From Misgurnus anguillicaudatus (taxonomy: Eukaryota; Chordata; Actinopteri; Cypriniformes; Cobitidae): DNA of 64,000 nt. The DNA is taken from positions 18,762,001 through 18,826,000 of the forward strand of contig NC_073355.2 in NCBI RefSeq assembly GCF_027580225.2, in the 5' to 3' direction. Below, in pieces: positions 52,601 to 62,600 of the stretch. Position 1 is the stretch's first letter. Each line of letters begins with the position of its first letter. The notes below the pieces were generated by a model that was not told the DNA's origin, did no database searches, and saw nothing but the letters and a program-made list of their open reading frames with translations. The position numbers and the translations under genes were made by a program.

Positions 52601-53891
52601 ACCTCCAAGCTCCTGACTTTTTCTGCACAAGTACGATGGGGGCTGCCCAGGGGCTACTGCTTTCCCGGACGACTCCTCGCGCCAGCATACCCTGCAGTAG
52701 TGAGCGTACCTCTGTATACAAGGTGGGTGGGATCGGCCGGTACCTCTCTCTACTGGGTCCTGCATCTCCAGTCGGTATATGGTGTTCCACCACCTTCGTA
52801 CACCCATAATCCTCCTCGTGTCTTGCGAATACATGTTGCCATTTCTGAAGGAGGGCTTGGAGTCTTTGTGTCTGCGCCTGTTCCAACTCTTCCCCTTGCA
52901 GGGACTCACCTGCCAAGTGCCTCGGCACGTCCCTCCTTCTGTTGTTCGAAGGGGCTTCCATCTGGGTCAGGGCCACCTCGATGACAGTGGGGCACACCTG
53001 ACGGAACCTAACGTCTCTCTCCTCCCTCACCTGGTGGGGCGCAACCCCCGTTAATCGGGCCAGCCGCTGGTGTCGGTGTAAGTATACTGGGTAGGGGTGG
53101 TCGTTTCGGACCTTCACAGGGACCCTCCCCCGGCGGACCGCCGCTAGGCCTCGGGCTACTTCCACTTGGGGGCAATCGGCGTGAGGTTCGACCAATACCC
53201 ATTCTTCGGGGCCAACTCCTCGGGGGGCTACTCTCACCCACACCATGGCCTCACTCCTAGGGGGAATAGACAGAGCAAATCGACACATCACTCTTCCTAC
53301 CTCTTCCCGGCCTCTGCGGACCTGGGTCATCTGGACCCGACGACAGTCGGCCACTACTTGCTCCCATAGGGGCCTCTCGACAGGGGGGATCCTAGGGCCG
53401 GGCTTAGCCCGAAATAACTTCTCCCAACATTCGGAGAGGACGTTCATCCCTAATAGGGCTCGATGGGCACCCAAACATCTGTCCTCCACGATAATCACTC
53501 CTTTTTGGGGAACCAACACCCCGTGAACTTCTAAGTCCGTCAGCCGATAGCCAATATAAGGGATCTCTAGGCCGTTGGCGCCCCGCAGCGTCAGCCAGGG
53601 GGCCTCCCCTCCTTGGGCACTCTGCTTCCCAAATACTTCCTGCGAGAGACTTTCCGCAAACAGTGTCACTTGAGAGCCCGTATCTACTAGGCACTGTATT
53701 GTCTTGCCACATACCTTCACCTCCGCCACAGGGCTGTGCCCAACCATCTGGTCTCTAGAATCCTCACGTCTTCCAGGGTCTTCTCTGGGGGTCCCGGCCA
53801 CACGACCCACTGTGGCCGGTCGTCTTAAAAACCCCCCTCTGATGCCCTGCGAGGCCCACACTGGCGACTGTAATGCCCCGGTTCTCCACAC
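49695..53891 (-). CDS. pol: Retrotransposon pol: protease, RT, RNase H, integrase
   Basis: 1398 codons counted from a Met at 53891, though translation probably enters by frameshift from gag. Domains in order: protease with LVDTGS at residues 68-73, reverse transcriptase with LDLASGYW near 468 and YLDD at 531-534, RNase H with YTDAS (Asp688), Glu732, Asp758 and NADVLSR (Asp800), and integrase with an H935/H940/C970/C973 zinc site and the D1001-D1060-E1096 triad (35 residues between the last two). A GPY/F-like module (GKLSDRWEATPYVV) lies near 1227-1240, followed by a repetitive Pro/Glu-rich tail. No chromodomain is evident. The stop codon lies inside the 3' LTR. Confidence 0.95.
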   Translation of the reverse strand: MWRTGALQSPVWASQGIRGGFLRRPATVGRVAGTPREDPGRREDSRDQMVGHSPVAEVKVCGKTIQCLVDTGSQVTLFAESLSQEVFGKQSAQGGEAPWLTLRGANGLEIPYIGYRLTDLEVHGVLVPQKGVIIVEDRCLGAHRALLGMNVLSECWEKLFRAKPGPRIPPVERPLWEQVVADCRRVQMTQVRRGREEVGRVMCRFALSIPPRSEAMVWVRVAPRGVGPEEWVLVEPHADCPQVEVARGLAAVRRGRVPVKVRNDHPYPVYLHRHQRLARLTGVAPHQVREERDVRFRQVCPTVIEVALTQMEAPSNNRRRDVPRHLAGESLQGEELEQAQTQRLQALLQKWQHVFARHEEDYGCTKVVEHHIPTGDAGPSRERYRPIPPTLYTEVRSLLQGMLARGVVRESSSPWAAPIVLVQKKSGAWRFCVDYRKLNLVTKKDAFPLPRIEDSLAGLTRSAWYSTLDLASGYWQVPVAEADREKTAFTTPFGLFEWERMPFGLCNAPATFQRLMQRCLGGQLMESVLVYLDDVIVYSPDFDSHLRHLEEVFQAMEKYGLKLQPDKCHLLRREVQFLGHVVNAAGVAVDPGKVSAVRDWSAPKTVRQVRSFLGFVGYYRRFIKDFSKIAKPLNQLLVGTGRNRGRGSPSIDWDESCEGAFQRLKQELLQAPILAYADFTQPFLLYTDASSLGLGAVLAQRQAGTERVIAYASRSLHPAERNDANYSSFKLELLALKWALSEKFKDYLWGAKVTVITDNNPLVHLQTAKLGAVEQRWVAQLANFDYQLQYRPGREHTNADVLSRLPEVDGPGGCDGQEEEGQGEGYLIGVVEAPGGQQEAVPGSWGWDPCRWKERQAQDRDLWQVKMWVEQGRRPTSSERLTQTETGKRLLGQWDKLEIQEGVLCRKVSDPKLGEEVRQIVVPADQTAALVSAYHDQLGHQGQERTVSLLRRFFYWPGLEASVRSLVQACPRCTLFKSRREARAPMIPICAKAPLHIMAMDFLTLGRPQDRYPNILVITDLFTKYAWAIPTLDQTASTTATALWRHVFQTFGCPEFLHSDQGANFESKVIRELCQLYGCTKTHTTSYHPQGNGCCERFNQTLLGLLGTLDQRKQSDWVSALPNLLQAYNNSIHSTTGYAPTYLMFGRHVRMPTDLVLGAAASQEEGSVTEWVGRHHQRLHFAYEQVSQKIRATGEKNKRLYDRTAREAPLLPGERVLVRDNRRQGKGKLSDRWEATPYVVCRQQRPGQPVYTIRPEGKAGPERVVHRNMIRPCPNFPEVTEEVVAEPAPTASWMEGWAVVPGLPVVAPPLAAPGEPELAPEPAEPPAVQRQPGPALEPAEPLAAQRQPEVVPEPAAPDSPVRRSQRENRGRPPSRYGEWTTQRHSRDWNVLAGEDVTR
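49708..49719 (-). promoter_or_regulatory. Polypurine tract next to the 3' LTR
   Basis: GGCGGGGGAGGA on the minus strand directly precedes the 3' LTR. It is the expected plus-strand primer for retrotransposon reverse transcription. It also forms the last codons of pol. Confidence 0.7.
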
Positions 53892-54784
53892 CGATTGCAG
53901 ATTGGCCGCCCTTGGTCATCCCACTCAAAGCGGGGCCGGTTCAAACGGTTCGGGCGTCCCGGTGGCTCTCGGCCCCTCTCAGAGTAGACTCGCTCTCGGG
54001 GTGCCGGCCTCGGTTCCTCTCGCGCCCTACTTTGGCGAAGTTCTCCCAAGAGGGTCTTAGATAGCTCCGACATCTGCTCTCGGACATCTTTCAACAATTC
54101 CACCCTCAGGGCTTGCTTCCAGTCTGTATGTTCAAGTGGCGCTGCTGTGTTTCCACTTACGGCTGCACACACGGGGGCTTCGGTTACTTCGGCCTCATCA
54201 CCCTCCAGGGCTAGCGCCTCCTTCTTTAGATCTTCGAAGGTCAGCCCGGGGTCCCTCCGGAACTGGACCCTCAGACTTTGCCTCACGGGGCCTTCTTTCA
54301 TCCCCAGGAGGAACTGGTCGCGTAACAAAGCTTCTCCATCTCCTAGCCCATGGTCGCGTCGGGCCTGCAGGCGAGTGAACTGCTCCCGCAGCCTGAGGGC
54401 GAAAGCTCGAATAGGTTGTCGGGGGCCTTGTTTGCAATTAAAAAATTGTGAGCGGAGGACAGCTACGGGGGTATGGTCACCATATTGTTCAGCAAGGAAC
54501 TGGAACACAGTCTGGGCGGTGGCTCTGATCGCTTCGGGGGCGGCTTGTACCTCTCGCCGTGCTTCTCCTTCTAGGGAGTTTAACACAAATTGGAGCCGCT
54601 GGGCGGCGCTAAGGCCCTGCAGGTCGGACAAGTACTCCAGCTGGGCCTTCCATTCGGTCAGGCGTACCTCCGACTCGGCTCCTCCATATCTCTGGACCCA
54701 TGGACTGCCCATGATAACGGGTGTGGCACGGGGTGGGGCTGCTGGCCCCGCGTTGTCAGTCATTGGGTGACCTTGGTTACTCAA
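53825..54784 (-). CDS. gag: Retrotransposon gag (capsid-nucleocapsid)
   Basis: 319 residues. The central part has the retrotransposon gag (capsid) pattern, with LEGEAR near 70 and 'FLAEQYGD'. One CCHC zinc knuckle, CNRCGEPGHYSRQC, lies at residues 296-309 near the C-terminus, as in nucleocapsid proteins that package the element's RNA. The ATG is about 35 bases after the 5' LTR. The stop at 53825 overlaps pol by 67 bases, with pol in the -1 frame. Confidence 0.92.
   Translation of the reverse strand: MSNQGHPMTDNAGPAAPPRATPVIMGSPWVQRYGGAESEVRLTEWKAQLEYLSDLQGLSAAQRLQFVLNSLEGEARREVQAAPEAIRATAQTVFQFLAEQYGDHTPVAVLRSQFFNCKQGPRQPIRAFALRLREQFTRLQARRDHGLGDGEALLRDQFLLGMKEGPVRQSLRVQFRRDPGLTFEDLKKEALALEGDEAEVTEAPVCAAVSGNTAAPLEHTDWKQALRVELLKDVREQMSELSKTLLGELRQSRAREEPRPAPRERVYSERGREPPGRPNRLNRPRFEWDDQGRPICNRCGEPGHYSRQCGPRRASEGGF
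53828..53834 (-). promoter_or_regulatory. Candidate -1 ribosomal frameshift site G GGT TTT
   Basis: The minus-strand heptamer GGGTTTT fits the X XXY YYZ rule in the gag frame, and the gag stop TAA follows it directly. A -1 slip here moves ribosomes into pol, whose frame is open across this point. A downstream stimulatory structure was not assessed. Confidence 0.65.
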
Positions 54785-54795
54785 CTCGAGGTGGG

Positions 54796-54818
54796 ATCCT
54801 GCCGACTACGCCAAAATC
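54796..54818 (-). promoter_or_regulatory. Primer-binding-site region next to the 5' LTR
   Basis: On the minus strand the bases after the 5' LTR read GATTTTGGCGTAGTCGGC. A TGG trinucleotide a few bases from the LTR edge fits a tRNA 3'-end complement (TGGCGTAGTCGGCAG). I could not match it to a specific tRNA. Confidence 0.5.
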
Positions 54819-55251
54819 TGTCACCACTAGGGGCTGGCTGTGTTTGACTAAGCCACGCCCTTTTTTTAACTCCCACCTCGAGGAGGTCCCCAAAGCCGAC
54901 CCAATGAGCAGACAAACACGGAGACAGGTGAGTAAAATTTAAAACAAGCTTTATTGAATTTTTAAATACTTAAAAGGACTGGGGAAATTGGGGAAGGGAA
55001 ATTTAAAACTAATGGCTTCTTCTACTCCCTCCAGGGGACTACAGCCACGGGTGACAGGGATGGAAACAACAGGGGTGCCAACCACCATCAACGGGGGCGA
55101 GGGGGAAACGTCAGGCTCCCGCCTGGACCCTGCTGGCCGTGGCGCCCTCCTTCTTCTCTCCTGGAGGCAGACAATTTCTGGTGTGGCTGGTAGGGATCTT
55201 TCCCACTGTTCGTACCCAATGGCTCACTCTCGCCTTCTTCTCTCTCCACAG

Positions 55252-56041
55252 GCGGCCACTAGGACGACAAAGACACTGTTACTGACTTTGAAAGGGGTCT
55301 CACCGGCTCCCTGCTTACAGCTCTCTGGGTAGGTATCACGTTCACCGTCGGTTCCTCTATAATTCACTCTCGTTTTCCTCTCTCTCTCCACAGGTGATCG
55401 CTAAGACACAGAGACACTGTTATTGGCCTTTGAATGGTTCTCACCAGCTCCGCTGCTTACAGCTTCTGGGTAAGTATCACGTTCACAGTCGGCTCTTCAC
55501 TGATTCACTCTCGTTTCCCTCTCTCTCTCCACAGGTGATCGCTAGGACACAGAAACACTGTTATTGGTCTTTGAATGTTTCTCACCAGCTCCGCTGCTTA
55601 CAGCTCTCTGGGTAAGTATCACGTTCACAGTCGGCTCTTTACTGGCTCTTGCTCTCGTTTTCCTCTCTCTCTCCACAGGTGATCGCTAGGACACAGAAAC
55701 ACTGTTATTGGTCTTTGAATGTTTCTCACCAGCTCCGCTGCTTACAGCTCTCTGGGTAAGTATCACGTTCACAGTCGGCTCTTTACTGGCTCTTACTCTC
55801 GTTTTCCTCTCTCCACAGGTGATCGCTAGGACACAGAAACACTATTATTGGTCTTTGAATGGTTCTCACCAGCTCCGCTGCTTACAGCTCTCTGGGTAAG
55901 TATCACGTTCACAGTCGGCTCTTTACTGACTCTCTCTCTCTCGTTTTCCTCTCTCTCTCCACAGGTGATCGCTCGGACACAGAAACACTGTTATTAGTCT
56001 TTGAATGTTTCTCACCAGCTCCGCTGCTTACAGCTCTCTGG
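55252..56041 (+). repeat. Six tandem exon-like units with splice signals, right LTR
   Basis: The same array as in the left LTR, offset by 7708 bases (starts 55252, 55394, 55535, 55679, 55819, 55965). All acceptors and donors are conserved between the two LTRs. Confidence 0.8.
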
Positions 56042-56077
56042 GTAAGTATCGCGTTCACAGTCGGCTCTTTACTGTTG

Positions 56078-56503
56078 GTCAGCAGGGGGGCGAAGGTCAC
56101 ACACCACCTCGCCGGGTCGAACGCTACCCTATTCCCACTGTCCGTAGGCCGATCGAATCCCGGATAGGGGCGCCCTTTCGTAGAGACCACGGGGGCAGCA
56201 GACCCGTTCGCCTCCAACTCTGCGACAATACAACACAGGTAAGCTTACACCACAAATGCTTTTAAGATGTTACTCACAGTCGTTTCTTCTGTAGGTCAGC
56301 AGGGGGGCGAAGGCCACACACCACCTCGCCGGGTCGAGCGCTGCCCTATCCCCACTGTCCGTAGGCTGATCGAATCCCAGATAGGGGCGCCCTTTCGTAG
56401 AGACCACGGGGGTAGGGGACCCGTTCGCCTCCAACTCTGCGACAATGCAAACACAGATAAGCTCACACCACCAATGCTTCTAATATAATACTCACAGTCC
56501 TCC
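56078..56503 (+). repeat. Two direct repeats of about 217 bp, right LTR
   Basis: Matches 48370-48795, with the same intact donor in the first copy and the same GT-to-AT change in the second. Confidence 0.7.
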
Positions 56504-57416
56504 ACAGCTCTTGGCCTGCGTCTCTTCTTACTCGTAGAACAGCACACCGTGTATAATAGCAATGAGGTCTACGGTCGTTGGCCCCTCCGTCCTCCTTCCA
56601 GGGGAGAGAATGGATGGTGCGGGGTTTCTCTGACAAGACACACAGCAACCCACAGCAAATGCACAGCACCACTCTAACGTGAAAAAGCTTATGATATGTA
56701 AAATCTCACTCACCACACTGCAAGTGCAACACCACAAGGGAAACGCCCGGTCTCTTCCACTGTGCTTGGAGCTAACGTAGAGGCGATGACAAAACGACCA
56801 GACCAAAGTCGCGTCGCGGTGGCTGTATGAAATGTATGCTCCTAGCGGCTCGCCCACCACGCTAATGATAGGGGTAGGGCCGCCTTCCTAATCCTGGAGG
56901 ATTCCAATGAATCCCACAATGCAAGTTTCTGCTAGTTGTACTACACCACGGGTATACTCACAGCGGATAGCCTTTGTGTACGTTGTGCAATGTGATCAAA
57001 TCGCTTCTTGCTTCACTCCTTCCAAATTACTAGTTGGACCGGAGTTCCTTCGATACCCGTAGGGTTGTTTCTTAAATCCAGCCGGTCCACCGTAACGGCA
57101 ACAAGAGAAAAGGGAAGAGAGAGAGATATATCCAGTCACCACGTCTAATAATGAGCACAGCTCCGTTCCTCAGCACACACTTCGAACTCCAACTGTCATC
57201 TAACTGTGCCTTTTGTACTTCTCCTTACACTCCCGTTATCCAATTACCCGGCGATCTCGTCAACTAGGCACAGCTGTGTTCAATCCGCTGATTACAGCCT
57301 TCGCAAAACTGCCGGATGTCCGGTGTTTCCATTTTTCCGGTCGGGGCGGAAACATCCGGGCGGAACCAACTTCTTCAATTTTTGGTTCCGCCCTGAAAAG
57401 TCGTCACCTCGTGACA

Positions 57417-57420
57417 CTTT
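57417..57420. repeat. Target-site duplication CTTT (right)
   Basis: Direct repeat of the CTTT at 47107-47110. Confidence 0.8.
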
Positions 57421-57440
57421 ACGGGGGCCAACCACTGATC

Positions 57441-57450
57441 TATATAAAAG
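57441..57450 (+). promoter_or_regulatory. TATA-box-like sequence beside the LTR
   Basis: TATATAAAAG, 25 bases from the LTR boundary. It is followed by an ATG at 57511 that opens a 36-codon frame (to 57621), and by a second ATG in another frame at 57525. If it is a real promoter, the retrotransposon landed immediately upstream of it. Confidence 0.35.
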
Positions 57451-57665
57451 ACTGGATTGCACATAGAACACTTACAGTAACGTATCAGCGAGAGGTGAAG
57501 CCATCACAACATGTCTTCACCATCATGGAAAACACAACATCCAGGACATCTGCTTACCGAAACGGATGTGTTTATTGTATATAACAACACACTCTACAAC
57601 TGTAATTCCAAGTTTATATAGTTTATATAGTGAATACTTTACTGTTAGTACTGCAAGTAACCATA

Positions 57666-57873
57666 CACTGTAAAAAATTTGCTGTAATTTTGCAACTGGT
57701 TGCCAGTAACTTACTGTAGATGATAAAGACTGAAAATGTTTCACGTTAATTTAACTTTGAACAAACTGTTGTCACTAAACAACATAAATGTAAAATCTAC
57801 AGTAAGTTACTGGCAGCTAGTTGCCAGTAATACCCATTAATACTGTAATTTCTACAGACATTTTTTTACAGTG
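57666..57873. mobile_element. CACTGTAAAAAA MITE with TA duplication
   Basis: 208 bp with ends CACTGTAAAAAA and TTTTTTTACAGTG, flanked by TA on both sides. The internal halves 'gttgccagtaacttactgta' and 'tacagtaagttactggcag' pair. TA flanks fit Tc1/mariner-type mobilisation. Confidence 0.8.
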
Positions 57874-59462
57874 TAATTTTCAATATTACTGTAAGCAGCA
57901 TTTGTATTTTGTAAAAATTCAGCAATCCAACTGCAAATTTTGCCAATAGTCACCATCGTCTCTGGTGCCCTGCTCTTCCTCATACTCTTCATCTGCCTCT
58001 CAGCCTGTTTCCACACAACTGGTCAAAAATACCATTACCAAAAAAGTGTGTTCAATTTTGAGTTGTTGTGTTTTCCTGATGACAACTGTGTTGTAGTTTT
58101 GTTCAATTTTGCCTGCCTGTGTTTAGCATTTATAAAACAAGTGCATTGCAGTGTAAAATGTGTGTTTTAGTGAGAAGTCTGTGCAAAAAGAGTGCATGAT
58201 TTGACGAATGGGTTTAAGTCACTATGAATTTGGTTTAGAGATTGGAGTGTTTCAGCAATTCAGAAAAACTAAGATAAAGGCATGCAAACTTTGCAAAAAA
58301 AAAAAAAAAAATGCAACAAGGATTTCTAAACTCAATAGATTCTAGAAACAGATCTACCATTCTCTATGTAAAAATAAAAAATGATGCTGTAATCCCACAA
58401 ACAGATTCACAAATACTGTTTTGCAACCATCGTTTTCAGTACAGTAGTAGATGGAAGCAAGAAATCTGGCAACACACAGCAACTTCACATTAAGCCACTG
58501 TTGGTAAGGGAGTGAGGAGGATTTTGCTCATTTGCATGTACAGGGGCATTTTGGACATGCTATAACTATAATAATCTTACAAGACTGGACATAATATGTG
58601 CCCTTTAGTATTTGTAATGTGTGGTAACTGTTTATAAAAGCCTACATAAAGCTTACTGCTTACGTAATACAATTATGCAACATTTATAATTTTTGGTTTA
58701 GCACAGAAAAGCAAATCATCCACATCAAAACATAATCTTCTTGCGTGTTTGAGGATTACCGCACCTCACACATCCCATCACCAGGTAGACATTCGTACAA
58801 GTGCTACACATTGTACCACGCCATCTTCTGAAACATCCGAGAATTCCTTGAAAATAATTTTCATAAAATGAAATTGCATCATAAAACGCACACATTTTAA
58901 TTGCAGTAAACATATTTAATAACTTCATAGTAAAATCAGTGTCAGTTACAGAGAAATTATGTGCACCATTGGTCCAGAAAACATGTTTGTTCACATTAAC
59001 AATTCGTACTGAAATAGAGAGAGTGCAAACGAACAAGATAGAACAAAACCCTGAAAAGATGTAAAATATAAACATTTATAGGACACCTAAGAACTACTTT
59101 AAGCAAAATGATGATCATTTCAAAATAGAAAATTAGTAAAATAGCTAACTAACAATAAAGCATTGTCGGGCAATTCAAATCAAGCTTATAGTAGCTTCTA
59201 GATTGTTTTGATGCTTTGTATTATGTCTTAAAATGTTTTTGACAGATTGTACTTGACTATCACTATTTACTGTTACAGAACACAGTGCAATATATGTGTG
59301 CATTAAGTATACACCAACACGTAACACTTTAATGGGAAAAAGGCACAGTTTCTCAAAGTCGTATCAGGTGATTGTTTTAAATAATCTTATTGTCGATTAT
59401 AGTTTAAGAGCTTTATTCCCTGAAATATGAATTCTGGATGACAGAACTGCTCCATCCAGGAT
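57874..59462. other. Intergenic region and possible 3' UTR of the RNF213-like gene
   Basis: A plus-strand frame at 57940-58170 encodes a strongly hydrophobic segment (SGALLFLILFICLSACF) after an acceptor-like 'ttgccaatag'. No joining exon could be established. A minus-strand frame of 116 codons (59075-58725) follows the RNF213-like stop and has acceptor-like 'ttttcag' sequences. Neither is recognised and both may be chance. Confidence 0.3.
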
Positions 59463-59616
59463 TTATTTTTGATTTCTTTCTTGTCTGAGGAGAACGGAGA
59501 ACTTCCATGCTTCAATGTACTGTGAGAGCAGGATCTCTTCAGGAAAGAATTCCAACACCTCTTCTGGAATGTCCAGATCTTTACGCTCCATGTAGGACAC
59601 AACTGTATCTTTCAGA
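59463..59616 (-). CDS. RNF213-like last exon
   Basis: Acceptor 'ctttccag', then the join completing Gly and LKDTVVSYMERK, to the stop TAA at 59463-59465. An AATAAA hexamer overlaps the stop codon (59462-59467), but the functional polyadenylation site is probably further down. Confidence 0.82.
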
Positions 59617-62600
59617 CTGGAAAGAATAGACAGAAACAAATTAACATACCTGAACTTAACTGTTAATACAGGTTTCCACGTTTCACATGTTTCCCTTAAT
59701 TTTGATCAATTAATGCCCATGACTATAAACCAGAAAAAAATATATACTGTAAGCCTATGTGCAAGTGAGATTTCAGTGTATTTTTTGTTTGTTTTATTAA
59801 TGCATGCATTTAAAAAATATTCTAGGTTTCACTAATCTTTCTGTCCAACTCTAAATAGTTGAGCTAATAAAAATCCCTGAATCTTGATAAGGTAATGATG
59901 ACGAATAATTTTTTTAATTCAGATTTTACATATTCAGATTTGCATCTTGCAGGGTAGTAACACCCCTTTGGCAATTTTGTAGTTTCTCGGTTCTTGTTTG
60001 GGAAATTTTCATTTATTTTTCCTAACCCTACAGTCTTAGAAAGGATGTGTTAATTTTTTACACATTTTTGTGTTGCAATTTTTACACATTATGTGTCATT
60101 TGTTTTGATTTTGTGTTCAAATAAAAGTAACACAAAATGTGTTGTTTTTAACACATCCGTTCCAAGAGTGTACTGAAAAATCCAGCAAAGACCAGCATAA
60201 GCTGGTAGCTGGTTTTAGCTGGTTTAAGCTAGTCCTCCCAGCCTGGCAAAGCTGGTCAAGCTGTTCTTCCAGCCTGACCAGCTAAGTCTAGCTAGATCAG
60301 CTTAAAAGTGACCAAAACGCAACTAGACCAGCTTACAAAGTGACCAAAACACAGCTAGACCAGCTTGCTACACCAGCAAAACCAGCTAAAACCAAGCTGG
60401 GAGACCATTTCCAGTAGGGAAAAACTCCAGTAGAGAGTTTTGTGGGACATTTTGCATGCAGTGCTCTTGAGGTCTATCCTTAAACTGTAACTGAGTACAT
60501 TTACATGGACAAAATAAACGGATAACTATCAAAAATCTGCTTATTATAGAAACCTTTTTATGCGTTCATATGCAAATGAATAAACCGGCTATGCAGAAAA
60601 CTGCATTTACAGTTTTTTGGAGATTTGTCAGGTTTCTCGCAGGCAGTGACGTCACTGCCTATAATTCATCTTGTATGTATGCAGAAACTGTAAATGTAAC
60701 AAAAACTTTTATTTTTGCAGTTTCCCTGCCAACTGCATGAGCACGGTCACACTAGACTTTTAGCATGCGAGTATTTGTTGGACGTTGCTGCGTGGAATGG
60801 ATCTTTGGCTTTGTCCATTTGTGCTTTTCAGTAGAGAGAAAGGTCATGCAGTGACATCCATGTTTTGTACTGGTCACAACGCTGACTCATTCGCATGTGT
60901 ATGAATAGATAGAAAAGTCTAGTGTGACATCTACGCATTACTTTCTGTTTATCTTTTACACGTGGAACCATGCGCACATTAACAAAACTGCAAAAAAGCC
61001 ACGTTAAGGTGTTTACATGCAATGGGAAATCGGTGTAATGAGCAAAAACTTTCTTTTTTTTTCAAAAAAAAGATTTACACAAACTCAAATGTTATCAGTT
61101 CATTAAGTATAATCGGTGTAAAACTGCTACTCTATAACCTCATTCTGACAGCACTTTGGTTACACAAAATACCCATAAAATTGTCAGACAAGCTTCTGTG
61201 TGAACGCAAACAGATCCCATAAATCTTCTGGGATCGTTCCCGGAAAGAGGGCCTAGTAACATTGCTGTAAGATACCCTGAAATCCCTCAGTGTGAACAAG
61301 ATGAAGAAAACAATGCCGTAATTGGTCGTAGAGAGTATGTGCATGTTAATACAACAATGAAGTTATGGTTCAGTTCTTTAAAACAAGAAATTTACATGCA
61401 GATCAACATTCACGACGAGAAACATCAGCAACCTGGACTGAAGCAGATATCAGGTAAGTTAGCTTGTCACTTACCGCGCTGAAGCGGAGATCCTTCAGCA
61501 GCATAAAAGAATAGTGCGTCATGTACTCATATGAGCTTATAATAAACAAAAATGTCCACACGTCATCATAACACATCGTTCAGCTCATCAAAACGGGGGT
61601 TTTAAATGCATATTAACAATCACGATGAGAAATGTCTGCAAATTGGAATAAAGCAGAGATCAAGGAGCTTTACAAATATCAACTCTTAAGCTGAGATCAT
61701 TCACCAGCATAGAACGGTGCACCACGCCCTCCTTTATAATATTATCATGAACAAAAATAAGTGGTTTCTGGAGAGAGAAATAATATGCAAACTTCAGACA
61801 CTGCGGAGAAGACACTAAGTGCAGGGTCCGGTTGCATAAAGCACCTTAAGTGTAATTTTCCCTTAAGCAACACTAAAGAGTTTTTGCTCTTTGCTCCCCC
61901 TACAGCTTGGAAGCAGAATTGTCCATTACCACTGTCGTAAATAATTTAGCCTACTGCAACAAAGCTGGCTCTGATTGGATTGTAGGTCTGCCGTAAAGCA
62001 AGTTTTTGTAGTTTTTCACTTGAACTACAGGACCGCGACCCGATGGTTGGAAACTTCTTTAGTGCGGTTTTGGCCGATAGAGGGCTGCAAAGCGAATGTG
62101 AAAGTGCCGTTCACCCTGTTTCGAGTGGATGAACGACTGAAACTTTTTTGGAAATGTTATTTTAAGGTAAAAAAACTCTTTGGTGTTGCTTTAAATTCAC
62201 CCTTATGTTTCCCTTAAACTTAAGGGTGTTGCAGAAAAAAACTGAAAACTTTAAACACTTTAAACACGTCACGTGTCTTTCAGGACGTTCCAGTATCTGT
62301 GTTAATGCACACATGGATTCCGGCCAATCAGTGGCAGTGTGAATGAACAAAAAAATCGAACGAGCTCGGAAAAATCCCAGGTGCATTTTCTGGAATACCT
62401 GTGTGAAAAGGGCTTATGTATAGGTCAGGGGACTGTAAGGGCCAACAACTTTTGACCACTATATTTCAGTAAACTAGGCATCATGCAAACTACAGCACAG
62501 AACTGGTAATGATATAAGGTGACAAACTTGCCTGTCATGAGCCTGGCACACAAAACATTTGTCATCAATGCAAACCAATGAATCAATAATTTTATCGATG

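Larger units (their letters stand above)
47111..57416 (-). mobile_element. Intact Ty3/gypsy-type LTR retrotransposon, 10.3 kb
   Basis: Two nearly identical 2.6 kb LTRs with TGTCAC...GTGACA ends flank a gag and a pol gene on the minus strand. A 4 bp CTTT duplication is present. Order in pol (protease, RT, RNase H, integrase) defines Ty3/gypsy. No env frame was found, although pol ends with a long Pro/Glu-rich tail. I counted about five or six differences between the LTRs, so insertion is recent. Both genes are uninterrupted and all catalytic motifs are present, so the copy may still be active. It sits between the receptor and RNF213-like genes. Confidence 0.95.
54819..57416 (-). repeat. 5' LTR (right copy), 2598 bp
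   Basis: Same ends as the left LTR. Differences noticed include a C/T near 54858, one inserted A near 56807, two transitions near 56873 and 56914, and two adjacent changes near 57304. It should contain the sense promoter (U3) toward gag, but no strong TATA box was identified. Confidence 0.93.

Noticed and set aside
49823..54770. Plus-strand frames of 100-207 codons opposite gag-pol
   Set aside because: They are antisense shadows of a GC-rich coding region. The minus-strand pol and gag explain the sequence.
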